Of a stretch of 64,000 nucleotides of DNA, positions 33,768 through 44,308 are shown in pieces. The first letter of the stretch is position 1, and each line of letters opens with the position of its first letter. The notes under the pieces were generated by a model. It saw only the letters and a program-made list of their open reading frames with translations, was not told the origin of the DNA and made no database searches. The stretch is taken from assembly GCA_002270565.1 (NCBI GenBank), contig NQMI01000005.1, positions 62,001-126,000 of the forward strand, read 5' to 3'. The translations under genes and the position numbers were made by a program. This DNA comes from Stenocarpella maydis. Taxonomy: Eukaryota > Ascomycota > Sordariomycetes > Diaporthales > Diaporthaceae.

Positions 33768-35023
33768 ATGAGCCGCACAAGCACCTCCGTCGTGCTGGCC
33801 GAGCGCCCCAAGGGCGACATCGTGCCAGGCAAGACCTTCCACCAGAAGCAGGGCCCAGCCCCGCGGGCCGAGGACCTCAAGGACGGCGAAATCCTCGTCG
33901 AGACGCTGTACCTGTCGCTCGACCCCGCGATGCGCGGCTGGCTGGACGACGTGCGCAGCTACGTGCCCCCCGTGCAGGTCGGCGAGGTGATGCGCGGGTC
34001 TGCGGTCGCGCGGGTGCTCGCGTCGCGGTCGCGGCGCGTGGCCGAGGGCGCGCTCGTCACGGCCTCAACGGGGTGGCGCGAGATCGCCGTCGTGGGGCCC
34101 CGGGAGTTCGAGACGGCGTCGGACATACCGCTGCCCCCCAACGGCAAGGTCACGGACCTTCAGGGCGTGCTGGGCATGACGGGTCTGACGGCATACTTTG
34201 GCATGACCAAGATCGGGAATCCCAGGCCCGGGGAGACGGTGGTTGTCTCTGGCGCGGCCGGGGCAACGGGCAGCGTCGCCGCGCAGATGGCAAAGATTGC
34301 TGGAGCGAGGGTCGTCGGCCTGGCTGGATCGGATGACAAGTGTGCGTGGTTGGAGAAGGAGCTCGGGTTCGACGTGTGCCTGAACTACAGGGATCCTGGC
34401 TTCAGGGACAAGTTCAAGGAGGCGACGCCGAAATATATCGACGTCTACTTTGACAACGGTGAGTCTGCCTGGGAGGGGGTCATGGCCCCGTTGGTGCGGT
34501 CAGTTTGGCTGAGCTTGGCTGATGAATCGACCTGCAGTTGGCGGAGACATTCTGGATATGGCCCTGAACAGGGCTAACAAGAATGCACGATTTATCATGT
34601 GCGGCGCTATCTCGCAGTATAACTCAAAAGATCCAAAAGGGCCCCGGGTACGTCGAGAGCATTGATGGGCGGACGGTCTGCTGTCTCGGTGCTGACATTG
34701 ATGCGGCGCAGCAAATATCCAAGGTCATTACACAGAGAATACGTATGGAGGGCTTCATCGTGTTCGACTATGTCAAAGAATACCCAGAAGCCCGGAAGCA
34801 GCTGGCACAGTGGCTGGCCGAGGGGAAGCTCAAGAGACAAGAGACTGTTGTGAAGGGAGGTCTCAAGGTGGCCGAGCAAGCACTCGTGGGCCTCTTCCAG
34901 GGGAAAAACACAGGTAAGATGTCGCCTCCCTTTCCGTTGAAGTGGGAGTCCTGCCTGGTACTAACTTTGGCAGGAAAATTACTTGTCGAGGTCAAGTCTC
35001 CCGAGGAGAAGAGCAAACTGTGA
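33768..35023 (+). CDS. NADPH-dependent MDR oxidoreductase (prostaglandin/leukotriene reductase-like)
   Basis: Exons 33768-34458, 34538-34647, 34712-34913 and 34974-35023 give 350 residues with matching phases. It is a zinc-free medium-chain dehydrogenase/reductase. ETLYLSLDPAMRGWL is the family motif near residues 45-60. GVLGMTGLTAYFGM precedes the cofactor site VVVSGAAGATGSVAAQMAK (AxxGxxG type). ARFIMCGAISQYN and RMEGFIVFDY are typical of the CurA/leukotriene B4 12-hydroxydehydrogenase branch, which reduces enone double bonds with NADPH in the cytosol. The second intron uses the donor GTACGT directly after GPR. The natural substrate is unknown; alpha,beta-unsaturated ketones are a reasonable guess. 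Confidence 0.9.
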
Positions 35024-36165
35024 GGGTTCAGCATAAGTCGAACTACTGCAGTGATGTGCTCACTCCAGAGGAAGGCATGTCGCGGATGGGCAGGGTATTG
35101 AACGACCGTCATTGAAACTCTCGACACTTGAAGCTTGTTCCGACAGTGCATGAGTGGCTTGTAATGCATGCCATGGTCTAAATGCATGCATACCAGCCAT
35201 TGACATCAAGGCCAAAAATCTCAGGTTTTGGAATTGTCCAGGGCCCATTGGAAGAACGTAACCACAAAACGATTGTGTCAGGTACCGAAAATATCTGCGG
35301 CCAAATGTGCAAAACCGAAGGCTCATGTGCCGACTTCTGAAGATGCCGCCAAGACAAGTGAAGGAGAGGGAGCCGTATGTAGAATGGCTCAGCTTGGCAC
35401 GGACCTAGAAGCTTTGGCCCCGATGGATCTGATGACACACTCAAGTCGTCGTTGACCTACACAGGCCAACTAGCGACAATAACGGCCTAAATCACGGTCA
35501 TTGTCCAATGACGCTGACGAGCCAGGCCAGCCATGATCAAACTATGATGTGGCCTGGTCCCTGGTGCCCTTTCTTTTCTTTTTGAGGACTGCAGCTTCTT
35601 ACCCTGCTGCTCTACACCGACCCCTTATTTTGATAGCCCACCCCCTGAGCTCGCTTCCCTCCTTTGAGGTTCGTGTGGACCCACCCGATGGACATTGGCA
35701 CTTGTCGTGGCAGGCCAAACATTGAATGCCCAGCCTCAGCCGCCCGGAAAACATGTCACCAAGCCGGCATCTGCTTCCGAGAGACCTGTTGGTTGGCTGG
35801 CCTGGCCAGGTCGAGTGGTGGGTGCTGGTATCAGAGGCTAGGGCTACACCCCACCAGACCCGTTTCAGCCTTGGTGAGTCGCTAAAAACAAAGTTCTGGT
35901 AGGTACGCTGTCGTTTATTATCCGTGAGCCTCCAGAAGAGCCCGCGTGTTTTAGATGAGGTCACACCAAATCTCCCCCACCGCAGTCGTCCTCCCCAGAA
36001 CGAAACAAACACCAGCATTCCGCACAAACATCAGCCCCTTCTCGACTTCAGGCCATCGCCCACGACGCAGGCACTCGAGAGGTTCGATCCCACCGCATCT
36101 TATCATCCACGTTGATCGGTCTAACTACAATCGATTGATCCACAACTCCTGTCAACATCGTCATC
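35024..36165. other. Spacer upstream of PNS1 homologue
   Basis: 1.1 kb of 3' UTR and promoter. Open frames on both strands lack domains. The last 200 bases before 36166 are C/A-rich, typical of fungal 5' UTRs. A GGTTCGATCCC word at 36080 resembles a tRNA B box, but no cloverleaf surrounds it. Confidence 0.4.
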
Positions 36166-37887
36166 ATGCAACAACAGCAGGGATACCCTCCTCCCCAGGG
36201 ATATCCGCCCCAGGGCTATGGTCAACAGCAGCAATATCCTCCCCAGGCGTACGGTCCGCCTCCCCCTCAGCAGCAGCAGTATGCCTACTCCCAGGCACCA
36301 CCACCACCCCCTGGGCCCGTCGAGGGCGGCTACGGCAAGGAGACGGTCCCCTTCGAGCAGGCATTCAAGATCGAGCAGCCCAAGTACAATGACATCTGGG
36401 CTGGCATCCTGTTCGTGCTCACAATGGCAGGCTACGTCGTCGTGTCTGGCATCGCTATCCAGGGCTACGGTAATACTCCTTTTCTGCACTGCATCCCCAG
36501 AACTTCACAACAGACTGACATGTGATCTCTCCGCCAACTTAGCCGCCACCCGAAGCTCAAACGGCACCGGCATTTATAACGGAAACAGCCGCGACATCAG
36601 CATCAACACAAACACTCTCCTGCTCTTCATCTTCTGCCTCTGTGTCGCCATCGTCTTCAGCTACGGCTACGTCCTCCTCGCTCGAGCCTGGCCAAAGCAG
36701 CTGATCTGGGCCACCGGCATCTTGAACATCGTCTGGGGCCTGGGAACCGCCATCTACATGCTGTACAGGAGGTACTACGCCGGAGGCATCGTCTTCCTCA
36801 TCTTTGTGGTTTTCCTCGTCTTCGCCTTTATCTCGTGGATCCCTCGCATACCCTTCAGCGCCCTCATGCTGCGCACCGCCATCAACGTCGCAAACCACCA
36901 CGGCCATGTCTACATGCTTAGCTTTGTCGGAGGTCTAATCGGCGCAGCCTACGCCGCCTGGTTCGCTGTCACCTTCACTGCCGTCTATGTCAAGTTCGCG
37001 CCCAGCAACGATAATCCAGCCTGCAACACTGGTGCAGGCGGCTGCAGCTACGCGAAGGTTACGGGCCTCATAGTATTCATCACCTTCTGCTCGTACTGGT
37101 TTTCCGAGTGGCTGAAGAACACAATCCACACTACTGTCTCCGGTGTCTACGGGTCCTGGTACTTCAACTCGCGTGCCTACCCACCGGAGTCACCCGCGGC
37201 GCCCTGAAGCGCTCTCTGACCTACAGTTTTGGATCCATCAGCCTGGGCAGCCTGATCGTTGCCATTGTCAACTTCCTCAGGATGCTGGCCCAGACGGCCC
37301 GTGACCAGAGCGGACAGTCAGGAGACATGATCGCCTATATCTTCTTCTGTGTACTAAGCTGCCTCATCTCCGTCCTCCAATGGGTCATCGAATTCGTCAA
37401 CCGTTATGCCTTCTCACATATTGCCCTTTACGGCCGTCCTTACTTCCAGTCAGCCAAGGATACCTGGAAGTATGTTTTAACCCTCATTTATACCATCTTA
37501 ACTGTTCGGATGACTAACCCTCGAGCTTGCAGGATGATCAAGGACCGTGGAATCGACGCTCTTGTCAATGAATGCCTCATCGGGCCCGTCTTCTCTTTTG
37601 GTGCCACCTTCATCGGATTTGCCACCGCGTTGCTGGCCTTCCTGTACCTGGAGTTCACAAACCCCGCGTACAACTCGAACGGCCAATACACCGTGGTCAT
37701 CGTTGCCTTTGCATTCCTCATCGGTCTGCAGATCTGCAACATCTTTACCACACCGCTGTCCAGCGGAATCGATACCATATTTGTGGCGTCGGCCTGGGAT
37801 CCCGAAGTGATGATGCGTGACCATGGTGACTTGTACCACCAGATGGTGCAAGTCTACCCGCACGTGCAGCAGGCCATCCATGCTTGA
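36166..37887 (+). CDS. PNS1: Choline-transporter-like protein (CTL/SLC44), PNS1 homologue, with one frameshift
   Basis: Exons 36166-36469, 36543-37469 and 37533-37887. The N-terminus is Pro/Gln/Tyr-rich (residues 1-55, repeats such as YPPPQGYPPQGYG). A soluble KIEQPKYNDIWAGI box follows, then about ten membrane segments. The CTL hallmark TRGALKRSLTYSFGSISLGS and the C-terminal NIFTTPLSSGIDTIFVA and WDPEVMMRDH are present. Yeast Pns1 is a plasma-membrane protein of this family whose transport role is unclear. Between GSWYFNSRAYP and TGVTRGALKRS the frame changes at 37178-37184 (TACCCACCGG). Adding one base restores the family sequence, and no intron can bridge it. All other exons, splice sites and the stop are intact, so an assembly or sequencing error in a C run is likely; true inactivation is possible. 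Confidence 0.88.
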
Positions 37888-38339
37888 GCGGCATGGATGG
37901 ATGGTCTCTGAGAGCACGTGGTAATTGCAGCAGGCGTTTCGGCTTGGATTGTCTTTTTTAGATTCTTGAGTTGGCACGCATATACCCGGCTGATGAGTAT
38001 GATACGCATGGGATTGTGTTGAGTGCTGACACTTGGCATACTTTAATGTCTTAAAATCAGAGGCTCTGGCCTAATGGGCCTGTTGTGTGAGTACTCAACT
38101 GCGGCGGACTTCGGGTGGACACGGTCAAGATATACGTTCGTAATTAGGGGTAGCCCCGTACGACAGGGCACAACCAGAGGCGCTTGTCTGGAGAGTAGAA
38201 ACCACAAAGTTCCCCACAATCGACAAAGCGCTTGACTGTTGTGTTGTAAAATTAATTACTACAGATACTTGGGACCGGACGTCTGTCTTATCCGAGGCCA
38301 CCATGGCCCCCGCAATATTCCCTGCGACTCGACGCGGCC
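37888..38339. other. Convergent 3' spacer
   Basis: About 450 bases between the converging PNS1 homologue and the rhodopsin-like gene. Only UTR-like sequence is seen. Confidence 0.5.
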
Positions 38340-39981
38340 TCAAGAGAATGAACGCTTGTCGGCAAGACTGACATCTGCACCATCACGCTTTTCATCGTCG
38401 CCCACTGGAAACGGATCTGGCGGCAGTGGCCACGACCCCGCATCTCCCGAAACGGACTCGTACTCGACCCTGATGCTGTGCGTCTTGGTGATGACGGGCG
38501 GCGGCACGGCCCTGGTGACCTCCTCGCTCCTCCGCGGCCGCGAGAAGATCCCCCGGACGGCAGCACACGCCACCGGCTTGGGCGCCTGCGCCCGGATGCT
38601 CGTCCTCGACGACGCCCGCGACGGCGAGCTGCGCAGGGCCGCCCTCGGCGGCGGCGCGGGCGTCTGGCCCCTCTCGATCTCGAGGCTCGCCATGAGGAGG
38701 TCGTCGTCGTCGGTGTCGTCGAGCCGGCCGCGCTGCTTGTTGGTGTTGCGCCGCGACGGCGGCTCGAAGTCGGACCGCGCCGCCGACTTCTCGGCCGTAT
38801 AGCGGCTCTGCGCCCCTCCGCCGCCGCCGTACTGGTGGTGCTGCTTGTGCTGCTGCTGGTGGTACGGGCGCCTACTGCCTGACGTCCGGTTGCTGCTCAG
38901 CCAGCCGCGCCTGCCGGTGAGCATCTCGAGGAGGGGCTGAAGGACGGGGATGCACGCTGCTATTATTATGGTGGCGCCCTCGGCTATCGTGAAGACGACC
39001 AGGTCGGATGTGGCGAAGGTGAAGTCGCCGCTTGATAATGAGGGTATCCTGGTGGTCTTGTATATGGCGACGATGGTTGAACTGTGGGCGCTTGTGTTAG
39101 ATTCACGACATACTGGCCGGGGACAAGCTGGGTCCTCCCAGGCACGTACATTGAGCCGATCCCCAGGGCCACGCAGAGGGCAATCTTCTTCTTGCGCGTC
39201 ATCTGGAGCTTGTAGAGAACGATGGACGGGTAGACGGAAAGGTACAAATCGAGAAAAGCAGAGAAATCTGTACCGGTCGGTAAGTAGCTGAGGACAATTT
39301 GGGATGGGACGTCGCGGTGACTCACAGCCAGACCAGGTAGCCCACCATATCAATATCCACGGGCTCCAACACCTCCTCTCGATGCTGAAGTCCCACTGCG
39401 AGGCTGCCGGTGTGCACTGGGCGAAATGAAAGACGACACAGATGAGCAAATTAAGGACGCATAATGATGCCATCCCCCACAGGAAAATACGGTGTATCCT
39501 GCTGGGGTTCATTATATGCGTGAGAAAGGCGACTACGGCGAGCTTCGGGATGCCGAAGGACATGACGCCGGGGCCGAAGCCCATGACCGTCCAGAATACC
39601 GCCTGGGAATGCTGGTGCTCCGTCAGGACCTCGTAGTGCCTCCCGCTCCCGTTTGCGACGGCGGCGGTTGTGAAGGCGACGGCGACCCAGCCGCACAGCT
39701 AAACCAAGGAGGCACGAGTATCATATCAGCCAGTGTTCACACTCTGGGTATAAATCGACTTGGTATGACCATAGGAGTGGGGGGGGGGGCACACAAACCA
39801 TGGACACTATTATAAGCCAGTCGTCAAGCTGCCACCTGCCCGTCATGCGGCCGCGCACGAATAGCCGGGCGGCGACGAAGAGGCTGGCGACGGCCTCGAC
39901 GGCGTAGCACGCGGCCAGGATGCCGGGACCCTTGTTCTCGGCCGCCATCTCTGGCGGCAACTGGTGGCCTGAAGAGGCCAT
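38340..39981 (-). CDS. Fungal rhodopsin-like/Pth11-type integral membrane protein
   Basis: Exons 39981-39799, 39698-39326, 39267-39150 and 39081-38340 encode 471 residues. The first helix is ILAACYAVEAVASLFVAARL and the loop reads RMTGRWQLDDWLIIVSM, the LDDW motif of the fungal rhodopsin domain family. VFHFAQCTPAASQWD, FSAFLDLYLSVYPSIVLYKL and IIIAACIPVLQPLLEML are further family segments, giving seven helices. The cytosolic tail (about residues 285-471) is long, basic and Ser/His/Gln-rich with poly-Gly and Asp runs. These proteins include Pth11-like candidate receptors, but most have no known ligand, and there is no CFEM domain here. Intron 1 contains an 11-G run (39779-39789 on plus). The start at 39981 (MASSGHQLPPEM) is preferred over ATGs further upstream. 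Confidence 0.87.
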
Positions 39982-42900
39982 GAGCTGGAATGGGGGGTGG
40001 TTGCGCTCCAACCGAGTCCGGGCTGCGGTTCGCACATGTAGACCAGAACCTGTTGAGGAGGAGGGAGAGAGGATGGGGCAGGAGCAGCAGCAGATCTCGG
40101 GTCCCACAGGGCGGGCGAGGAGGGCCGGCCGTGGCTAGATATCGCTTCTATTCATCGTGCAGGATCCATTGGGGGGGGGGGGTTTCTGGTGCAGATCGAT
40201 CCGCGGGTGCACAACCAGGTCCACCACGGCTCAGGGACCAAGATCCCTCCCCCCCAAAGCGCAGCGTGCAGCACTCGGGAGAGGTGGATGTGTGTGATGG
40301 GACCCTCGGGGACGTGTTGACCAATGCAACATTGTCGTTGGTTCTCGCGGATCCCCACACCTGAGGCACACGAAATAGCGGGTACACCATGGTCTGCCTC
40401 CCCGTCTCCTAATGTTCCTTCCCTGCCCCGGTTCAAGTTTGTGTTGGTTGTTCCTTTTGCCCTGCGCCGCGCCGCGCCCGCGTCACGGCACAGGTTTGGC
40501 GTGCATGTGTGAAGGAATCAAGAAGAACTTACTTGGGTTGTGGGGGCGATCTTCATGTGCCGTGCGGTGCAAGAGTCCAAAACCAGCGTAGCGGGCCAGG
40601 CCCTAAGGCTACGCTAGTACTACTATGGTATACTATGATGCATGGCTGACTAGTGGCCATGGCATGTGTGTAACCCTGGCCACGTCCATCATTGAATGTT
40701 TTGGGTTCACCGGTGGCAGGAGGCTTCCAAACTTTGTCTAAAGTTAGTCGTGGTGATTGTGCGGGATGGCGCCCCGTTTGACGATGCCCTCCCTCCCGGC
40801 CTGGGGGACACATGTTGTGTGTTGGGATGTGGCTTGCAGAGAGAGCTAAACAGCTAGACTACCGCGAACACAGTTGAGTACTATACTAGTGCACGTTTTG
40901 AAGGGCTGCGGCCAGGGCAGGGCAGGGCCTATAATTGGGGTGTTGTATAGTCGGTAGTCCAGACTGCAGATCAACTCCCCGAGGGCACGGCAGCACTGCG
41001 TTATCACGCCCTCGTTCCCTGCACCCATCGCTTCCCCACATGTCGAAACAAACCATCACGCAAGGAACCCTCCTTGGCAGCTTTGGGATGAGATGGTGGC
41101 GTGGCAGCGGGAGTGGAGGCGACGAGAAAGTATGATTGATGTCCACACCCTGGCCCCGGTTGACACAACACGTGAACTCAGTTGCGAGGCTCGCCTCCTC
41201 TTACATAAGTAGTAGCCTAATAGTATAAGCTCCAGAATCAGCATCATACATGTACAGGGGACAGAATGTCATAGCGCCAAACAGGTCCGCCTAGGCCCGC
41301 CTGTGATTTGTGTGACAGCACCGACAGGGTGGGCGTCAAGTTTGCCGGAGGTGATCTCGGTTGACAAGATAGGCCTGGGCATGCCTGCCACGCGAAATAA
41401 CTTGGCACTGGTCATGACCGGGCGTGAGACACGCGAGGGTCTTGTTGATGTCGCGTGCTCCGTCAGCTCGTGGCGAGCCGAGGTGGCCCCACAAGGCTTG
41501 TAGCCTGGGCCAACCAGCCTGAGATGAAGCGAGATGGGCACCCAGGCCTTGGGGATGTCTGCCATGACAGGGCCAGCGGTCGGGCTGTCCAAGGACGTGG
41601 TGTCGCATTTCTATCTTGTCTTATCCCGGGGCGAGCTTCTCTCGTCTTGATATGGGGATCGATAGCGTACTAGTACTAGCAGTGTGGGTCAAGAAATCTC
41701 TTGGGAGTAACATCAGGGTGCTCCTCTGCCACTAGTGCGGGCGTTCGGTATGAGATACAAGCTAATGCAGGCGGGTTCTCTCCCTGCAGGACCTGCCCTT
41801 TTAAGGTTGAAGTTAAATTAAGCCGGACACAAACGACTACACATGGCAGCGCTTATCCGGCACTTGGTCCGTTTCTAGATGAGTTGGACAAGATTTAGAC
41901 AGGTCTGATCTCCTTCGGACGACAAAAGACTAGTTCATCAGAGAATTGCTATCAGTGGAAAAGCCATTTGAGGAGTCCCGCAATAATATCGATTGATATC
42001 TAACTATTTGAACACGCATCTCACCTTGACTGAATGGTTGAAAAAAGACTACGTCCGCAGTAGCTTACTACAACACAGCAGGGATCCGAATTAACCAGTA
42101 ACCCAGCATCAATGACAGAGGTCCATCTAAAGCTGATCCGCAACTTCAGGTATGCAGCCGCGATCGCCACATTTCTAGCCTTCTCCCCTTCATATTTGCA
42201 GTTTAGGTGATGGTTGTATTAAAACTTTATTGAGCGTAGCGAACAAGTTGTACCGAGGCGAAGCGGAAGGCAACGACGAGCAGAGCTCTGTATTTACTCC
42301 GCAAAGTGTCAGAATTTCTCGTGCGTAGATTGATCGGATTTAAAAAGGTATGTAAATTAGTCAACCGATGTATTTCCTGATGTACTATATATGCCTCGGG
42401 AGGGTAGCATCATCATAATGGCGAGGAATGAGACATAGCGGGCAAACTATAGGGTTTGTGTTAGCAGTATGGATGGAGGCTAATAACTAAAGAGTCTATT
42501 CTATGAAGCTAACTACTATAGTGATAACCATATCCTTATATTTTCCGACTGTGGCAGACGCAATGGGGACCATTGCTAAGCTGGCCACTGATCTGATAGG
42601 ATTAGATAAGCAGATGATTAGTCAGCCGTGGGCACCTACTTAAAGGCCACTCGGTAGCCAACGATAGCTAGAAACAATCAACCGCGTATCTACCATTTGA
42701 CTGCACCCCTAGGTGACTTCCACACCGACTCTGTATCTGTCTCAAAGGGATCGATACCGATCCTGTCGAGTGTGTTGGTGTAGTTGGCGTCGTTTGATAC
42801 GGTCGATGCTGAACCCATCCCTGGGTGGGATTTCTGACCCTAACCCTAAACGTGGCATGACTCCTCCACAACCGCAAACACCAGGCACACTCAACCCTTC

Positions 42901-43287
42901 GGTCGACGCAGCTATTTCTGGCTTCTTTACGGTCCTTGCCGATCATCTAGGAGAAGAGCCGAGCAGCGACGGCAGCAGCAAGCGGCCTCGATGCGAATGA
43001 GAAGCCCTCGCCGTCCCTGTTGATCACGTCTCGTGACGGCTGGATCTCCCACGCCCAGGCCAGTCACGGCCTCGTCGATGCTCAGCATGTGCGGTGCCTT
43101 ATACTCGATCGCGAGGGAGGGGATGTTTCGACCGTCTGAAGTCCTACCTATGGAGAAGTTGTCTGACTGGCTGCCCTTTCCTCTCAGAACGGAAGCTTGA
43201 TCCTCCCGAGACACCGCTGCCCGGTGGGTCGTCGAGATAAGTGCACGAGGTTCGGCTCTCCTCAGAGATGCAGAACTTGGTCACTAT
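39982..43287. other. 3.3-kb region without a recognisable gene
   Basis: It contains a 12-G run at 40171-40182, several short frames without domains (41303-41503, 42713-43000 and others), and a short CCCTAACCCTAAA word at 42838. Composition is uneven, with AT-rich parts at 41900-42560. The last few hundred bases may contain unrecognised upstream exons of the aldo-keto reductase relic. Confidence 0.45.
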
Positions 43288-43979
43288 CGCAGGATTCCTA
43301 GCCAGGCTGACGCGCACACACTCAAGGGCGTACGCAAGAGCGTCAACGCGAGCCTGGGGAACCTCGGTGCAGATGCTGTCAACATCTTGTCCTGCCACGT
43401 CCCGGATATGACGACGCCAATTGAGGTGCAGGTCGAGGCGCTCGGGGAGCAGCGGCGGGTGGGCCATTGCTAAGAGGCAAGTATCTTTTTTATTTCGGCG
43501 CTGGCTTTTTGCCCTGGTCAGCCGGGAACCCGAAAGCTCGATATTCCCGGTCTTGCGCAAGCACGGCATCGCATTTATCGTCTATTCACCACTGGGCGGG
43601 GGGGGGGGGGGGTTCCTCTCGGGGAAGTTCACGTCCGGAGACGTCGGGCAGACCTCGCGCTCCGCCGCCGCCGGCCTCCTCAGCAAGCTGTTCAAGGGCG
43701 ATGTCGACCGGCAGGAGCCGCACGCCGCCGCCGTGCGTGCAGGACATCCTGAGGGCCCACGGGATCAGCCCGACGGGCGGCGCGCTGCGCTGGGTCTGCT
43801 ACCACCTGGCCCTCAAGCCCGAGCTGGGAGGCGGTGTGGTGCTCGGCGCCAGCAGGGAGGAGCAGCTCGAGCAGAACGCGGCCGACATCGCGGCCGGCCC
43901 GCTGCCCGCCGACGTCGTGCAGGGAATCGAGGACATCTGGGAGACGGCCTGCAGGTTCCGCAGCGAAAACAAAGCTTGA
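43288..43979 (+). pseudogene. Aldo-keto reductase (AKR7/aflatoxin aldehyde reductase-like) pseudogene
   Basis: Three frames in order resemble one aldo-keto reductase. TLKGVRKSVNASLGNLGAD and VNILSCHVPDMTTPIE (43315-43430) are in the first and end at a stop after VGHC. FPVLRKHGIAFIVYSPLG then GGFLSGKFTSGDV (43535-43650) are in the second. DILRAHGISPTGGALRW, KPELGGGVVLGASREEQL and GPLPADVVQGIEDIW (43740-43960) are in the third. A run of 15 G (43598-43612) lies inside the coding text. The N-terminal half of the TIM barrel, with the catalytic Asp and Tyr, is not recognisable. The enzyme would reduce aldehydes with NADPH; this copy cannot be functional as written. Confidence 0.75.
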
Positions 43980-44308
43980 AGGTGGTGCCTGTGCCAATAT
44001 AATCTACCTGATGTTACCAGAACGGTGATGGGACAAGCCTAACCGAGCCCAGCCACACACTAACACAACACCATCAGACGCTCCGACTCGAGCAACTTTA
44101 GAATTAGTAGAGAGGAAGGGATAGAAGGGCGACGGGGGCGAGGAAAGGGAACATTCTTATATTTACAGAAACAAACAATGTGTGTAGTAAGTCAGAAGGA
44201 AGAGTGGGTTGCTTGTGAAGAGAGAATCTCCAAAGCAACTACCCATCTGGCGACCTTGTAGTTATCCCTAGAGAAAAGGAGGACGGATCCCTCGCCCGGC
44301 AAAACTAA
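43980..44308. other. Convergent 3' spacer
   Basis: About 330 bases between the reductase relic and the AAA+ gene. It is purine-rich around 44105-44160, with nothing else seen. Confidence 0.45.

Noticed and set aside
36070..36100. tRNA B-box-like word GGTTCGATCCC
   Set aside because: No A box at the right distance and no cloverleaf stems.
42838..42852. Telomere-like CCCTAACCCTAAA
   Set aside because: Only about two units, far from any chromosome-end signature.
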